A program made the position numbers and the translations under genes. Of a stretch of 53,996 nt of DNA, positions 16,546-24,428 are shown piece after piece. The notes below the pieces were generated by a model, which was not told where the DNA came from, did no database searches, and saw nothing but the letters and a program-made list of their open reading frames with translations. The number at the start of each line of letters is the position of its first letter. The first letter of the stretch is position 1. The stretch covers positions 1-53,996 of the forward strand of contig JAGZSY010000036.1 in NCBI GenBank assembly GCA_018380885.1. The letters run 5' to 3'. Origin of the DNA: Enterocloster asparagiformis. Lineage in GTDB: Bacteria; Bacillota; Clostridia; Lachnospirales; Lachnospiraceae.

Positions 16546-17051
16546 ATGAAATCCCACTATTTCTACCAGGAGTTAGCCGATCAGAACCCGGAACTGTTCG
16601 ATGGTAATATTACGCATCCGGCAGACCAGCTTATGGCAGTGGCTTGGCGAACTGTTATCTGGAATGATATGAGCCAGAAGTTGAGTGAAATTGTTGCGAA
16701 TGGAGGAATAGTTGAGGAAGCCGGAGAGCAGAGGAGAATTAACGTTGATCCATCACTTCCGGGAAAAATTAATGAACTTGCCAATAAGGTAATTCTTCTC
16801 CCGAGATGGGATGAATTAGAAGCAAACCAACTGGAGAGATTACAGGAAACCGTTGTCGCCATGAAACATCTAATCCAAGACGCAAATCGGATGATCAGTA
16901 AGCAAATTATTGAAACGTTGAAAATGCGGCCAAAAGATTTCTGACAGATGTTGCAAAGAAGAAGGATGCGATTGAATTTAAAGAAGATTCTTATGCAGGA
17001 AAAGAAGTGATGAAAACCATCACGCAGGATTTATTAAAATTGATAAAGTAA
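16546..17051 (+). pseudogene. Broken fragment of a giant polyvalent phage protein
   Basis: The first 132 codons are related to two separate parts of the 2633-residue protein. FYQELADQNPELFD and NITHPADQL match its residues around 1360-1380, then directly IWNDMSQKL to DANRMIS matches around 1615-1680, so about 230 residues have been deleted internally. Near 16905 the frame shifts; the other frame continues NVENAAKRFLTDVAKKK to a stop at 17051, matching the next part of the giant protein. It is a diverged copy (not a recent duplicate) and non-functional. Confidence 0.8.
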
Positions 17052-17120
17052 TTTTTAACTTATTTTTAGAATATCGAAACAAGTATAAATAAAATGAATA
17101 CTGGAATGAGGAGACAGGCA

Positions 17121-17597
17121 ATGAAGAGACATACTTATATCATCGTCCTTGGAATTACCTTGCTAATGATAACAAGTATAATCCAATTTATTAGTCAGGA
17201 AGATAAAAAGAATGAATATGACTATCGTACTGATGAATATGGTAATTATCCTGACGAATGTGGTAATTATCCGGCTGAGTATACAGGTATATTTATCCGT
17301 ACAAGGGAAAATCCTGATAATGAATATTATATTTTAGCTGATAATAAAAATGGAACGTCAAAAAGATTGATGGAAATGTATCTGGAGAATGTTGTAATAC
17401 AAAATTCCGAAAAAGAAGATATCCCTTTGAGCGATATTTGTACAGGAGACACAATCAAAGTAAACTATAATGGAGATATTGTCGCATGTTATCCAGAACT
17501 AATCACAAAAATACAATCTGTGACATTAATCAAAAGAAATAGTGAGGCCGATGTAGAAGCTCTGCTTGAACTTATTCCAAATAAAAACTCATTCTAA
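17121..17597 (+). CDS. Small membrane-anchored protein with OB-like (DUF3221-type) domain
   Basis: 158 residues from ATG 17121, chosen because GAGGAG lies about 8 nt upstream; ATG 17094 is in frame but lacks a site. Residues 6-24 form a membrane anchor (IIVLGITLLMITSII). A short acidic/Tyr repeat (YGNYPDECGNYP) follows, then a beta-rich domain with a GDTIKVNYNGDI pattern as in small OB-fold secreted proteins. The gene is A/T-rich and stands alone between prophage remnants. The DUF3221-type label is a guess from pattern. Confidence 0.65.
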   Translation: MKRHTYIIVLGITLLMITSIIQFISQEDKKNEYDYRTDEYGNYPDECGNYPAEYTGIFIRTRENPDNEYYILADNKNGTSKRLMEMYLENVVIQNSEKEDIPLSDICTGDTIKVNYNGDIVACYPELITKIQSVTLIKRNSEADVEALLELIPNKNSF

Positions 17598-17806
17598 ATA
17601 ATCAGCAAAAGGGGGGCCGTAATATCGTCCAATTAGATGCTTGAGCAGCTCCCTCGCTCTATATGCACAAAAACTGGAAAGCATCCCTGTGGTTATGGAT
17701 GACTTCCGGAAGGTACGGGTGAGTTTTAAGGCATAATAATAGCGGGATACTGGTTGCGCCAGCGGCCCGCCCTCCCTTGTTCGTTTCCTGTCCTGTGTGG
17801 GACTTT

Positions 17807-17938
17807 TTATTGCTGTTTTTCGGCCGCCCTGATCAACTTTTCGATGATCTCCTTAGCCTTCTCCACGTTTCCCGTGTCCATCAACGCCTGGATGGAGTAT
17901 AACAGTGTAAGCAATTCAAGTCTTGTCATTTCTTCCAT
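17807..17938 (-). CDS. Small helical protein (43 residues)
   Basis: ATG at 17938 is preceded on the minus strand by GAGAGGAG. The product is almost wholly helical and amphipathic (LELLTLLYSIQALMDTGN, then KAKEIIEKLIRAAEK). Coding pattern and ribosome site are convincing for its size. Similar short helical genes are common in clostridial mobile regions. No function is recognised. Confidence 0.6.
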   Translation of the reverse strand: MEEMTRLELLTLLYSIQALMDTGNVEKAKEIIEKLIRAAEKQQ

Positions 17939-18034
17939 CGTATTCTCCTCTCTCCGCTTGCTTTGCGATTAGTCTTGGGATCACGTCCTTAACAACTTAC
18001 TATTATAATATTCGCACGAATAAGTCAAGCCTTT

Positions 18035-18139
18035 TTAATAACTATTTGGTTTTACTCCAAATGAAATAATGACTTCTTTTTCTTCCGGTGTAATCCCTAA
18101 TTCTTTTACAAATTCTGGTGGGAGCGTAAGGCGAACCAT
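18035..18139 (-). pseudogene. AbrB/MazE-type regulator fragment
   Basis: 34 codons from an ATG at 18139 without ribosome site. The product VRLTLPPEFVKELGITPEEK matches the C-terminal strand-helix part of AbrB-like DNA-binding or antitoxin proteins. The usual N-terminal half is absent upstream, so it is probably a truncated relic. Confidence 0.45.
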
Positions 18140-18163
18140 CCATAATATATATTTGTTATATCA

Positions 18164-18625
18164 CTATTTTGCATAGTAAATGATCGTCATATCTTCTTGC
18201 AGTTTTTCTTCTTTGCCTGTTTTTTTATATCCCATCTTTTCATATAAATGACATAATTTTTCTTCTTCTTTGATTGTATCAAGTGTCCATGATTTTGCGT
18301 GTGGATATAGTAGCTCCACAGCCTGAATCGCTTGTTGAGCAAAACCATTTCCCTGATATTCAGGTAATATGAACACAGGAGAAATTCTGCATACATCAAC
18401 ATCAAATCTTACAATTCGAATTGCTCCAACATTCATGTTGTTGTATTGTATTAAGTAATAGTCTGTAAAATCTTGGTTAAATCGCTCAAGGATTCTTTCG
18501 TATGATTCGGCACCAGGATTTGTTTTAGTATCATTACATTTTGTTAATAATTCTTCAAATGATTTTATCTGGAGTTCATGAATCTCTCTACAATCATCAA
18601 CTGTAGCTTTGTGTAAATTAATCAT
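18164..18625 (-). CDS. GNAT-family N-acetyltransferase
   Basis: 153 residues. I start at the ATG at 18625 (MINLHKATVDD) because AAGGAGG lies about 8 nt upstream; the longer frame to 18691 has no site. The GNAT fold is visible: the N-terminal strand and helix (ATVDDCREIHELQ), strand 4 (ISPVFILPEYQG), the acetyl-CoA loop QGNGFAQQAIQAV and a C-terminal LYEKMGYKKTG. It would move an acetyl group from acetyl-CoA to an amine; the substrate cannot be read. The gene is A/T-rich and lies in prophage debris, so it was probably carried in. Confidence 0.85.
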   Translation of the reverse strand: MINLHKATVDDCREIHELQIKSFEELLTKCNDTKTNPGAESYERILERFNQDFTDYYLIQYNNMNVGAIRIVRFDVDVCRISPVFILPEYQGNGFAQQAIQAVELLYPHAKSWTLDTIKEEEKLCHLYEKMGYKKTGKEEKLQEDMTIIYYAK

Positions 18626-18814
18626 TGCTTTCACCCTCCTTACAAAAATATCGCCGCTTCTCTTACATTTAAAGCATATCATATTCCACATTGCTTTTCT
18701 ACTTTATCATGCCTTATAACAATTTCAGAAGGGTTGAAGAACTATGTACGGATAGTGACCAAAATCCCACTACACAATACAGAATAAGATATTATTTTGT
18801 TACAGGGAAAAGAA

Positions 18815-18840
18815 AGAGGACTCGTTTTGAGCCCTTTTTT
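18815..18840 (+). terminator. Terminator-like hairpin in prophage debris
   Basis: AGGACTC and GAGCCCT-like arms around GTTTT followed by a run of T. It resembles the hairpin at 16521 with similar flanks. Nothing else was found between 18692 and 18852. Confidence 0.4.
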
Positions 18841-18852
18841 GATGTGATCCTG

Positions 18853-19035
18853 CTATTTTCCCACTGCGGCCTGTTCCGCAGTGGGATGGGAGAGAGCGGA
18901 GGACATAATATCCGCCGCCTCCCAAGCTTTTTGTTTTGGAAAATACGCATAAATATTGAGGGTGGAGCTTGGACCGGGGTGGTCCATAGCGGACAGGAGG
19001 CAAGTATTAAATTCATCGATTCTGCCATCATTCCT
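18853..19035 (-). pseudogene. C-terminal remnant of a phage tyrosine integrase
   Basis: On the minus strand an open frame without a clear start ends at the stop at 18853-18855. It reads DHPGPSSTLNIYAYFPKQ then KAWEAADIMSSAL. This matches the end of tyrosine recombinases (LGH-x-STTLxIY with the nucleophilic Tyr), with the penultimate His and the Tyr kept. The Arg-bearing part that should precede it is missing. It fits an integrase left behind by the decayed prophage. Confidence 0.55.
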
Positions 19036-19060
19036 CCCTGATTCCAGGTATAAGAAAAAC

Positions 19061-19089
19061 TTGAAATAAATTAGCCTTATTCGTATAAT
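19061..19089 (+). promoter_or_regulatory. Sigma-A promoter of the surface protein gene
   Basis: TTGAAA at 19061 and a perfect TATAAT at 19084 are spaced 17 nt, with GGAGG then lying 9 nt before ATG 19127. Confidence 0.75.
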
Positions 19090-19126
19090 AAATTATGATT
19101 AAAATGCCGGACGGAGGAATTTATAT

Positions 19127-22100
19127 ATGGGTGACAGGTTAAGAGAGATTAAAAAGAACAGCAGAGCGTGGACGGCGGGCTGCTTGACCGTGGCCCTGCT
19201 CAGCCTGTCCGTCTCCACCCTTTGCCCATATCAGGTTTCGGCCTCCCAGGCAGTCCCGGAACCATTTGGGGAGGACTTGCCTGCCGCGGGAATTTCTGGT
19301 TCGGACGACATATGGGAAAAATTGGAAAGTGATGGAGAGGTTATGGTTTCCTTTCCCAGTGTGATAGAAGCTGCTATCTCTTCCCCGGAGGATGAAGATT
19401 CCTATACCTTTCGGCTGGAGAGCAGAAGCGATTTAACACTGTCGCTGGAATCAGAATACGCTTGCGCCATGGAGCTGATTCATCAGGGGCAGGTCATCGG
19501 CAGTTCCAGCCGTCCATACAACCAGATATTAGAACCCACAGATCTGGAGGAGGGGATGTATACGGTGCGGATCACGCCCCAGGAGCATGTGGAGGCCTCC
19601 TCCTATAGTCTCCGCATTTCCCGGCAGGCAGACAGGACCAAACAGCCGGATTATTCAGAGGCACATATAGCAGGAACGCTGTTTGACCCGGAATCCCCGT
19701 TTCGCATGATAAATATTCAGGATGAGTCGGAGAAAAACCGGGGCGGCAACCCATTCATGGTGGTTCATTATCTGTCACACTGGCAGGGGCCGGTGGACGA
19801 GGCGGTGATGCCGTATTATGACAAAGGAGATTTTCAAGAGAAGCCCAGCGATTATATCCATTATAAAAAAGCAACGCCCAATTTTCACACGCAGAGTGCA
19901 ATCTTTGTTCCAGGCTTCAGCGAGGATGGCAGCCATATGGAACACTGGAAGAATGCGATTATGACATATGGAGCGGTTACTACCGGATTCTATACCAGCT
20001 TGTGTTACAGGGATAAAAACGAAGGTTCCGGCGAGCCGTACTACGATTATGAGTATTTCTATGCGCCGGAAGGGTGGGATTATGAGAAATTCAGTAGGCA
20101 CCTCTCATTGATCGTGGGGTGGGATGACACTGTAGAGAAGGAGAACTTCCGCATTACCAAAAGAGACGAAAACGGAGCGCTGGTGGCTGAGACCATGCCC
20201 AAGCGGGATGGTGCGTGGATATGCAAGGATTCCTATAGCGGGATATTGCCGGACTATTATTATGTTTCCTATGAATCCCGTGATTTTGGAATGGCGGCTT
20301 TTACGCCCACAGCCTTTGCCCCGCCTGAAAAGAATGACAATTACAACCATCTGTACAGCAACACCCCCGGCGGGATGGCGGATGGTGCCATTGCAAATGA
20401 GGGATTCCTGCGTGGCGTGCAGGTCTTTCAAAATGAAGGAGAAAGCGAGCTGCTCAGGGCAGTGGGCTTCTGCGTCAAACAGGGAGAGCTTTCCTATGAG
20501 ATCAGGATTCGGACCGGGGATGGGCCGTTGGAGAGCGTTAAAACCGGATATTTAAAATATCCTGGTTTCTATACAGTCCGTTTGGATCAGGGGGTAATGA
20601 TACCGCCGGGTTCAAAGTTTGAAATCCATGTGGCGATTTCCGGCGATGAGGATAAAAGGGTCTCATTTTATACATGCAAGAATCTGGATGGCTGGATGAA
20701 TGGTGTCAAAGCCATTCCTGGAAAATCATACTATTATACAGACTGGGAAGGCCAGACGGAGTGGCTGGATGCCTCCGCCCAGGGGGAATATCCTTACATC
20801 TGCGCTTATACATATTCTCCCATGAATCAGGAGATCACCCTGTTAGACAACAAGGAAGCGCCGGGAGAGATTGGGAAAGCCACTCCTCCGGAGGCGAAAC
20901 GCGCTACTGGTTCCGAGGCGGATCGCGCCACCGTTTCGGAGGCGGAGCGCGCAATAGACCCGGAGGCGGATCGTGTCATGGATCCGGAAGCGAATCGCGC
21001 CACCGTTTCGGAAGCCGACCGAGCGCCTGATCCGGAGGCTGACCGAGCGCCTGATCCGAAGGCTGACCGTGCGCCTGATCCGGAGGCCGACCAAGCGCCT
21101 GATCCGGAGGCCGACCGAGCGCCTGATCCGGAGGCCGACCGAGCGCCTGATCTGGAAGCTGACCAAGCGCCAGCTGCGGATTCGGACCGCGCCGCCGTCA
21201 CGGAAGCCGACCGAGCGCCATCCCCAGAGGCGGACCGGGCAATCACCTCTGATTACCCACGCGCCACCGCCTCGCAGGCCAACCGCGCCACCGCCTCAGA
21301 GGCCGTCCGAAGCGATGATCCTGAGGAGGACGCAGACTGTGCGGAAGATTGGGACGACATTGTCCTATTTGATGATTTACTGTCCGTTGTCAATTCCGGG
21401 GAGGAAGAACAGGAGCAGGAAGAGGAGCTTATGCTCTGGGAGCTCAGGAACAGTGTGAACGGCGCTATACCAAATGAAGGGGCAGAGGAGATTGAGGTTA
21501 ACCCTCTCAACCTGCGTTTCCCTGCCCAATACGATTCCAGGCTCCTCAATTTAATTACAAAATCCAAGAATCAGGGAATCAGCAATCTGTGTTGGGCATT
21601 TTCGACGGTGGGAGCGCTGGAGGCCAGTTATCTGCGGTATGGAAACCAGATGATCGACTATCCCAGGGGGTTAAATCTCATTTCCCGGGAAGCGCCGATC
21701 ACTGACGGTACAATCACCTTGAAGCTCAAAAAGGGCGAATCCCTGCCTCTGAACCTTACCGCCCTGCTGTATTCCGACAGCCGGCATTTCACTCCCGGCA
21801 GCCCGCAGATATACTGGGAGATATCCGGCGATCTGAGCAGTGTAAAGGGGGGACAACAGCTGTCGGAGAGCGGAGAAAGCATCTGCGCCTTGGAGGCTTT
21901 GGCTCCGGGCAGAGTGACGGTGACGGCCGTCAGCATGGCCGACGTCAGCTTAAAGGCCTCCTGCCAAATTGAAATCACGGAAACGGCTCCCGCCAAAATT
22001 CATGTAGAGCCGGAGACTCTGAACCTGTGGCCTGGGGAGACCAGGCAGCTGAAAACCACAGTGGAGGCGGAGGAGGAGCTGACGGTGGTCTACACCTCAG

Positions 22101-22624
22101 ACCGGCCGGAGATCGTATCAGTGGATAAAAACGGCCAGGTGATTGCCCTGAAGCCGGGTAAAGCAGTGATTACAGCAAAAGCCGGGGACGGTCAGGCTGT
22201 CTGCACGGTCAATGTCAGCCGCCCCAAAAGCTTTGACGATGAGGGAGCGGTCTGGACTGCGCCTTCCGCCCACGGCCCCAGTATGCCGGATACGGTCCGC
22301 GGGAGCTGGGAACAGGACGGAGACCGATGGCGTTTCAGGAAGGACGACGGAAGCTATGCCATCTCCGCCTGGGAGCGCATAGGAGGCCTCTGGTACTACT
22401 TTAAGGAGGACACCTACTCCGCCACCGGCTGGCGGTATGACCCCGGCTATCAAAAGTGGTTTTTCCTGGAAGAGAGCGGCGCCATGGCTGTGGGCTGGAG
22501 ACAAATAGACGGAAAATGGTACTATTTTCACACGACGTCCGATGGCGAGATGGGAAAAATGTATGCGGGAGAACGGACTCCGGACGGGTACACGGTAGGA
22601 GCGGACGGGGAATGGCTGCAGTGA
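19127..22624 (+). CDS. Secreted wall-bound protein with permuted papain-like protease, lectin-like and Ig-like domains
   Basis: 1165 residues. Signal peptide 1-40 (LTVALLSLSVSTL, cut near VSASQA); PPC-like beta domain about 60-170; then the C-terminal half of a C1 papain-like protease about 205-375 (NPFMVVHYLSHWQGPVDE, H325 in HLSLIVGWDD, GAWICKDSYSG with D368 where Asn is usual). Next come a lectin-like domain about 395-560, a degenerate EADRAPDP repeat about 582-728, and only then the N-terminal protease half (QGISNLCWAFS: Q816, C822). Two BIG2-type Ig domains about 845-1035 and choline-binding-type repeats about 1055-1165 follow. In known relatives Cys precedes His. It is exported and wall-attached. 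Whether the permuted protease folds is open. Confidence 0.8.
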   Translation: MGDRLREIKKNSRAWTAGCLTVALLSLSVSTLCPYQVSASQAVPEPFGEDLPAAGISGSDDIWEKLESDGEVMVSFPSVIEAAISSPEDEDSYTFRLESRSDLTLSLESEYACAMELIHQGQVIGSSSRPYNQILEPTDLEEGMYTVRITPQEHVEASSYSLRISRQADRTKQPDYSEAHIAGTLFDPESPFRMINIQDESEKNRGGNPFMVVHYLSHWQGPVDEAVMPYYDKGDFQEKPSDYIHYKKATPNFHTQSAIFVPGFSEDGSHMEHWKNAIMTYGAVTTGFYTSLCYRDKNEGSGEPYYDYEYFYAPEGWDYEKFSRHLSLIVGWDDTVEKENFRITKRDENGALVAETMPKRDGAWICKDSYSGILPDYYYVSYESRDFGMAAFTPTAFAPPEKNDNYNHLYSNTPGGMADGAIANEGFLRGVQVFQNEGESELLRAVGFCVKQGELSYEIRIRTGDGPLESVKTGYLKYPGFYTVRLDQGVMIPPGSKFEIHVAISGDEDKRVSFYTCKNLDGWMNGVKAIPGKSYYYTDWEGQTEWLDASAQGEYPYICAYTYSPMNQEITLLDNKEAPGEIGKATPPEAKRATGSEADRATVSEAERAIDPEADRVMDPEANRATVSEADRAPDPEADRAPDPKADRAPDPEADQAPDPEADRAPDPEADRAPDLEADQAPAADSDRAAVTEADRAPSPEADRAITSDYPRATASQANRATASEAVRSDDPEEDADCAEDWDDIVLFDDLLSVVNSGEEEQEQEEELMLWELRNSVNGAIPNEGAEEIEVNPLNLRFPAQYDSRLLNLITKSKNQGISNLCWAFSTVGALEASYLRYGNQMIDYPRGLNLISREAPITDGTITLKLKKGESLPLNLTALLYSDSRHFTPGSPQIYWEISGDLSSVKGGQQLSESGESICALEALAPGRVTVTAVSMADVSLKASCQIEITETAPAKIHVEPETLNLWPGETRQLKTTVEAEEELTVVYTSDRPEIVSVDKNGQVIALKPGKAVITAKAGDGQAVCTVNVSRPKSFDDEGAVWTAPSAHGPSMPDTVRGSWEQDGDRWRFRKDDGSYAISAWERIGGLWYYFKEDTYSATGWRYDPGYQKWFFLEESGAMAVGWRQIDGKWYYFHTTSDGEMGKMYAGERTPDGYTVGADGEWLQ
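20870..21310 (+). repeat. Degenerate 24-bp repeats coding for EADRAPDP-type octapeptides
   Basis: Units of 24 nt encode Glu-Ala-Asp-Arg-Ala-x-x-Pro/Ser; the copies from 21013 to 21170 are nearest to each other. They form an extended, acidic/basic linker between the two protease halves, prone to slippage. Confidence 0.8.
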
Positions 22625-22680
22625 CTACAGGGACTTTGCGGTTCATTCCGTCGCGCCTTCCCGCCGCCAAAAACCGAATA

Positions 22681-22709
22681 TTGAAATGAGAGGGATATCA
22701 TGCGATAAT
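22681..22709 (+). promoter_or_regulatory. Predicted promoter of the oxidoreductase gene
   Basis: TTGAAA at 22681 and GATAAT at 22704, spaced 17 nt, upstream of a CAGGAGG site before ATG 22752. Confidence 0.5.
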
Positions 22710-22751
22710 ATGAATCATAAGTGAAGTCTGGTTTCAGGAGGGAACAATAAA

Positions 22752-23744
22752 ATGGATCGTGAACAACCTAAGAGAGAGTACCGCTGGGCCACCTACGGCT
22801 GCGGCGTGATTGCCAACCAGCTGGCGCAGGCCATGAGGAGCGAGGGCCGGACGCTGTACGCCGTCGCCAACAGAACGTACGACAAGGCGGTGGCCTTTGC
22901 CGGGAAGTACGGGATCGGTAAGGTCTATGAGAATCCGGCCGATGTGTTTACGGACAAGGACGTGGACATCATCTATATTTCCACGCCCCACAACACGCAC
23001 ATCACTTACCTGCGCCAGGCGCTGGAGCAGGGCAAACACGTGCTCTGCGAAAAGTCCGTCACCCTGAACGCTGCGGAGCTGGCGGAGGCTGTGGAGCTGG
23101 CCGGGCAAAATCACGCGGTGTTTGCGGAGGCCATGACAATTTACCACATGCCGCTTTACAAAAGGCTCCGGGAGATAGCGGACAGCGGCGTTCTGGGCCC
23201 GCTGCGTATGATTCAGATGAATTTCGGCAGCTATAAGGACTATGACATGACCAACCGCTTCTTCAGCCGCAGCCTGGCCGGCGGCGCGCTGCTGGATATC
23301 GGCGTGTACGCGATCTCCTGTGCGCGGTGGTTTATGGCGGAGGCTCCGGACCAGGTGCTGTCCCAGGTGAAATTCGCCCCCAGCGGGGTGGACGAGCAGG
23401 CGGGGATTCTGCTGATGAACAGCAGGCAGGAGATGGCCACGATTTCCCTGACCCTCCACGCCAAACAGCCTAAGCGGGGCACGATCGCCTACGAGAAGGG
23501 CTTTATTGAGATTTACGACTATCCCAGGGCCGACCGGGCGGTGATCACCTATACGGAGGACGGAAGGCAGGAGACTATCGCGGAGGGGGATATGGAGTCC
23601 GCCCTGCGCTATGAGATTGCGGACATGGAAAAGGCGGTCTCGGGGGAGGCAGACGAGATGCATATGGATTACACCCAGGATGTGATGCGGATTATGACGG
23701 TTATCCTCAGAGACTGGGGAATGAAGTACCCTGAGGAAGAATAA
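22752..23744 (+). CDS. Gfo/Idh/MocA-family NAD(P)-dependent oxidoreductase
   Basis: 330 residues. The N-terminal Rossmann fold shows a glycine-rich loop (TYGCGVIANQLAQAM), STPHNTH at the end of strand 4, and the family motif CEKSVTLN containing the Glu-Lys pair. The C-terminal half is the dimerising beta-sheet domain (FFSRSLAGGALLDIGVYAISCARW). It resembles the trans-1,2-dihydrobenzene-1,2-diol dehydrogenase/xylose dehydrogenase branch, but the substrate cannot be told. It is a single-gene unit with its own promoter and a strong terminator downstream. Confidence 0.85.
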   Translation: MDREQPKREYRWATYGCGVIANQLAQAMRSEGRTLYAVANRTYDKAVAFAGKYGIGKVYENPADVFTDKDVDIIYISTPHNTHITYLRQALEQGKHVLCEKSVTLNAAELAEAVELAGQNHAVFAEAMTIYHMPLYKRLREIADSGVLGPLRMIQMNFGSYKDYDMTNRFFSRSLAGGALLDIGVYAISCARWFMAEAPDQVLSQVKFAPSGVDEQAGILLMNSRQEMATISLTLHAKQPKRGTIAYEKGFIEIYDYPRADRAVITYTEDGRQETIAEGDMESALRYEIADMEKAVSGEADEMHMDYTQDVMRIMTVILRDWGMKYPEEE

Positions 23745-23760
23745 GAGCAGGGCAGGAGCG

Positions 23761-23802
23761 CGGGAGACCGGGCGGAGAAATTACTCCCCCGTCTCCCGTT
23801 TT
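23761..23802. terminator. Bidirectional terminator between convergent genes
   Basis: CGGGAGAC at 23761 pairs with GTCTCCCG at 23791; an inner GGAG/CTCC extends the stem; TTTT follows. It lies between the stops of the oxidoreductase and the Lrp gene. Confidence 0.75.
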
Positions 23803-23815
23803 GCGGCCCAGGCGT

Positions 23816-24274
23816 TCAGAGGCGCAGGCCCTTGATGTCCTTGAGGCGGGAGAGAATGATATTGCAGCTGCAGCTGGTCACGCCGGGCAGCGGGTCAATC
23901 AGATCGCGGATCAGCGTCTCCATCTCCTCCCCGGAGGAGGCCACCGCGTGGACGTGCAGCTTGTGGCGGCCGGTGACGCGGTAAATCTGGGTGACGGTCT
24001 CGCTGCCAAGAAGCAGCTCCGTCACCTGGGCAAAGGCTTCCGGCAGGGTCTCGATCTCAAAATAGCAGGACACCGCCCCGTTTATCTTCTGAGGGTTGAT
24101 GATCGTGGTGTACGCCTCAATCACCCCCCGCTTTTCCAGGGACCGGATGCGCGTTTTCACCGCCACCCTGGATATGCCCACCTGAAGGCCGATATCCGAG
24201 TAGGACATGCGGGCGTTCCGGATCAGAAGCTCCACGATTTTCTGGTCCAACTCGTCAAGTCCGTCGAGAAACAT
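23816..24274 (-). CDS. Lrp/AsnC-family transcriptional regulator
   Basis: 152 residues from the ATG at 24274, which has GAGGTG upstream; the GTG 9 nt earlier overlaps that site. Residues 1-60 are the winged helix (LDELDQKIVELLIRNARMSYSDIGLQVGISRVAVKTRIRSL in sequence), and about 70-150 the RAM ligand-binding domain (VTGRHKLHVHAVASSGEEME). Members bind amino acids and self-assemble into octamers. It is divergent from the MATE gene, and the inverted repeat in the shared intergenic region is a candidate target. Confidence 0.9.
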   Translation of the reverse strand: MFLDGLDELDQKIVELLIRNARMSYSDIGLQVGISRVAVKTRIRSLEKRGVIEAYTTIINPQKINGAVSCYFEIETLPEAFAQVTELLLGSETVTQIYRVTGRHKLHVHAVASSGEEMETLIRDLIDPLPGVTSCSCNIILSRLKDIKGLRL

Positions 24275-24350
24275 AACAGGCACCTCGCTTTCTGAAAGGA
24301 TTTTATTCCCTTGATTATAGCGGATACGTGGATAAAGCGCAATCTGATAA

Positions 24351-24396
24351 TTGACTTACGCAAGCTTTATTGATAAAATTGCTTCGAAACGTAAGT
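24351..24396 (+). promoter_or_regulatory. Promoter with inverted repeat upstream of the MATE gene
   Basis: TTGACT at 24351 and TAAAAT at 24374 are spaced 17 nt. ACTTACG (24354-24360) and CGTAAGT (24390-24396) form an inverted repeat around the -10, with GCAAGC and GCTTCG just inside. This is a candidate operator for the divergent Lrp-type regulator. Confidence 0.55.
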
Positions 24397-24428
24397 ATAA
24401 TATTACGATTTGAAAGGAAAGCGGTGCG

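Larger units (their letters stand above)
16466..19057. mobile_element. Debris of a second, related prophage
   Basis: This A/T-rich stretch holds a frameshifted relative of the giant virion gene, a C-terminal integrase remnant on the minus strand and small orphan genes. The hairpin at about 16510-16545 recurs in diverged form at 18806-18840 with similar flanks (AAAGAGGACT, CCTTTTTT). It lies outside the attR of the complete prophage, so it probably derives from an earlier insertion at the same place. Base composition is lower in GC than both neighbours. Confidence 0.6.

Noticed and set aside
17623..17736. Open frame ending VVMDDFRKVRVSFKA in the prophage debris
   Set aside because: The C-terminal residues look like coding sequence, but there is no start, no ribosome site and no family I can name; it may be the tail of a lost phage gene.
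18691..19041. 116-codon plus-strand frame
   Set aside because: It runs through a terminator-like hairpin and antisense to the integrase remnant, and its composition is not protein-like.
20827..21246. 139-codon minus-strand frame rich in Ala/Arg/Ser
   Set aside because: It is the antisense reading of the EADRAPDP repeat region, whose period of 24 nt keeps all frames open.
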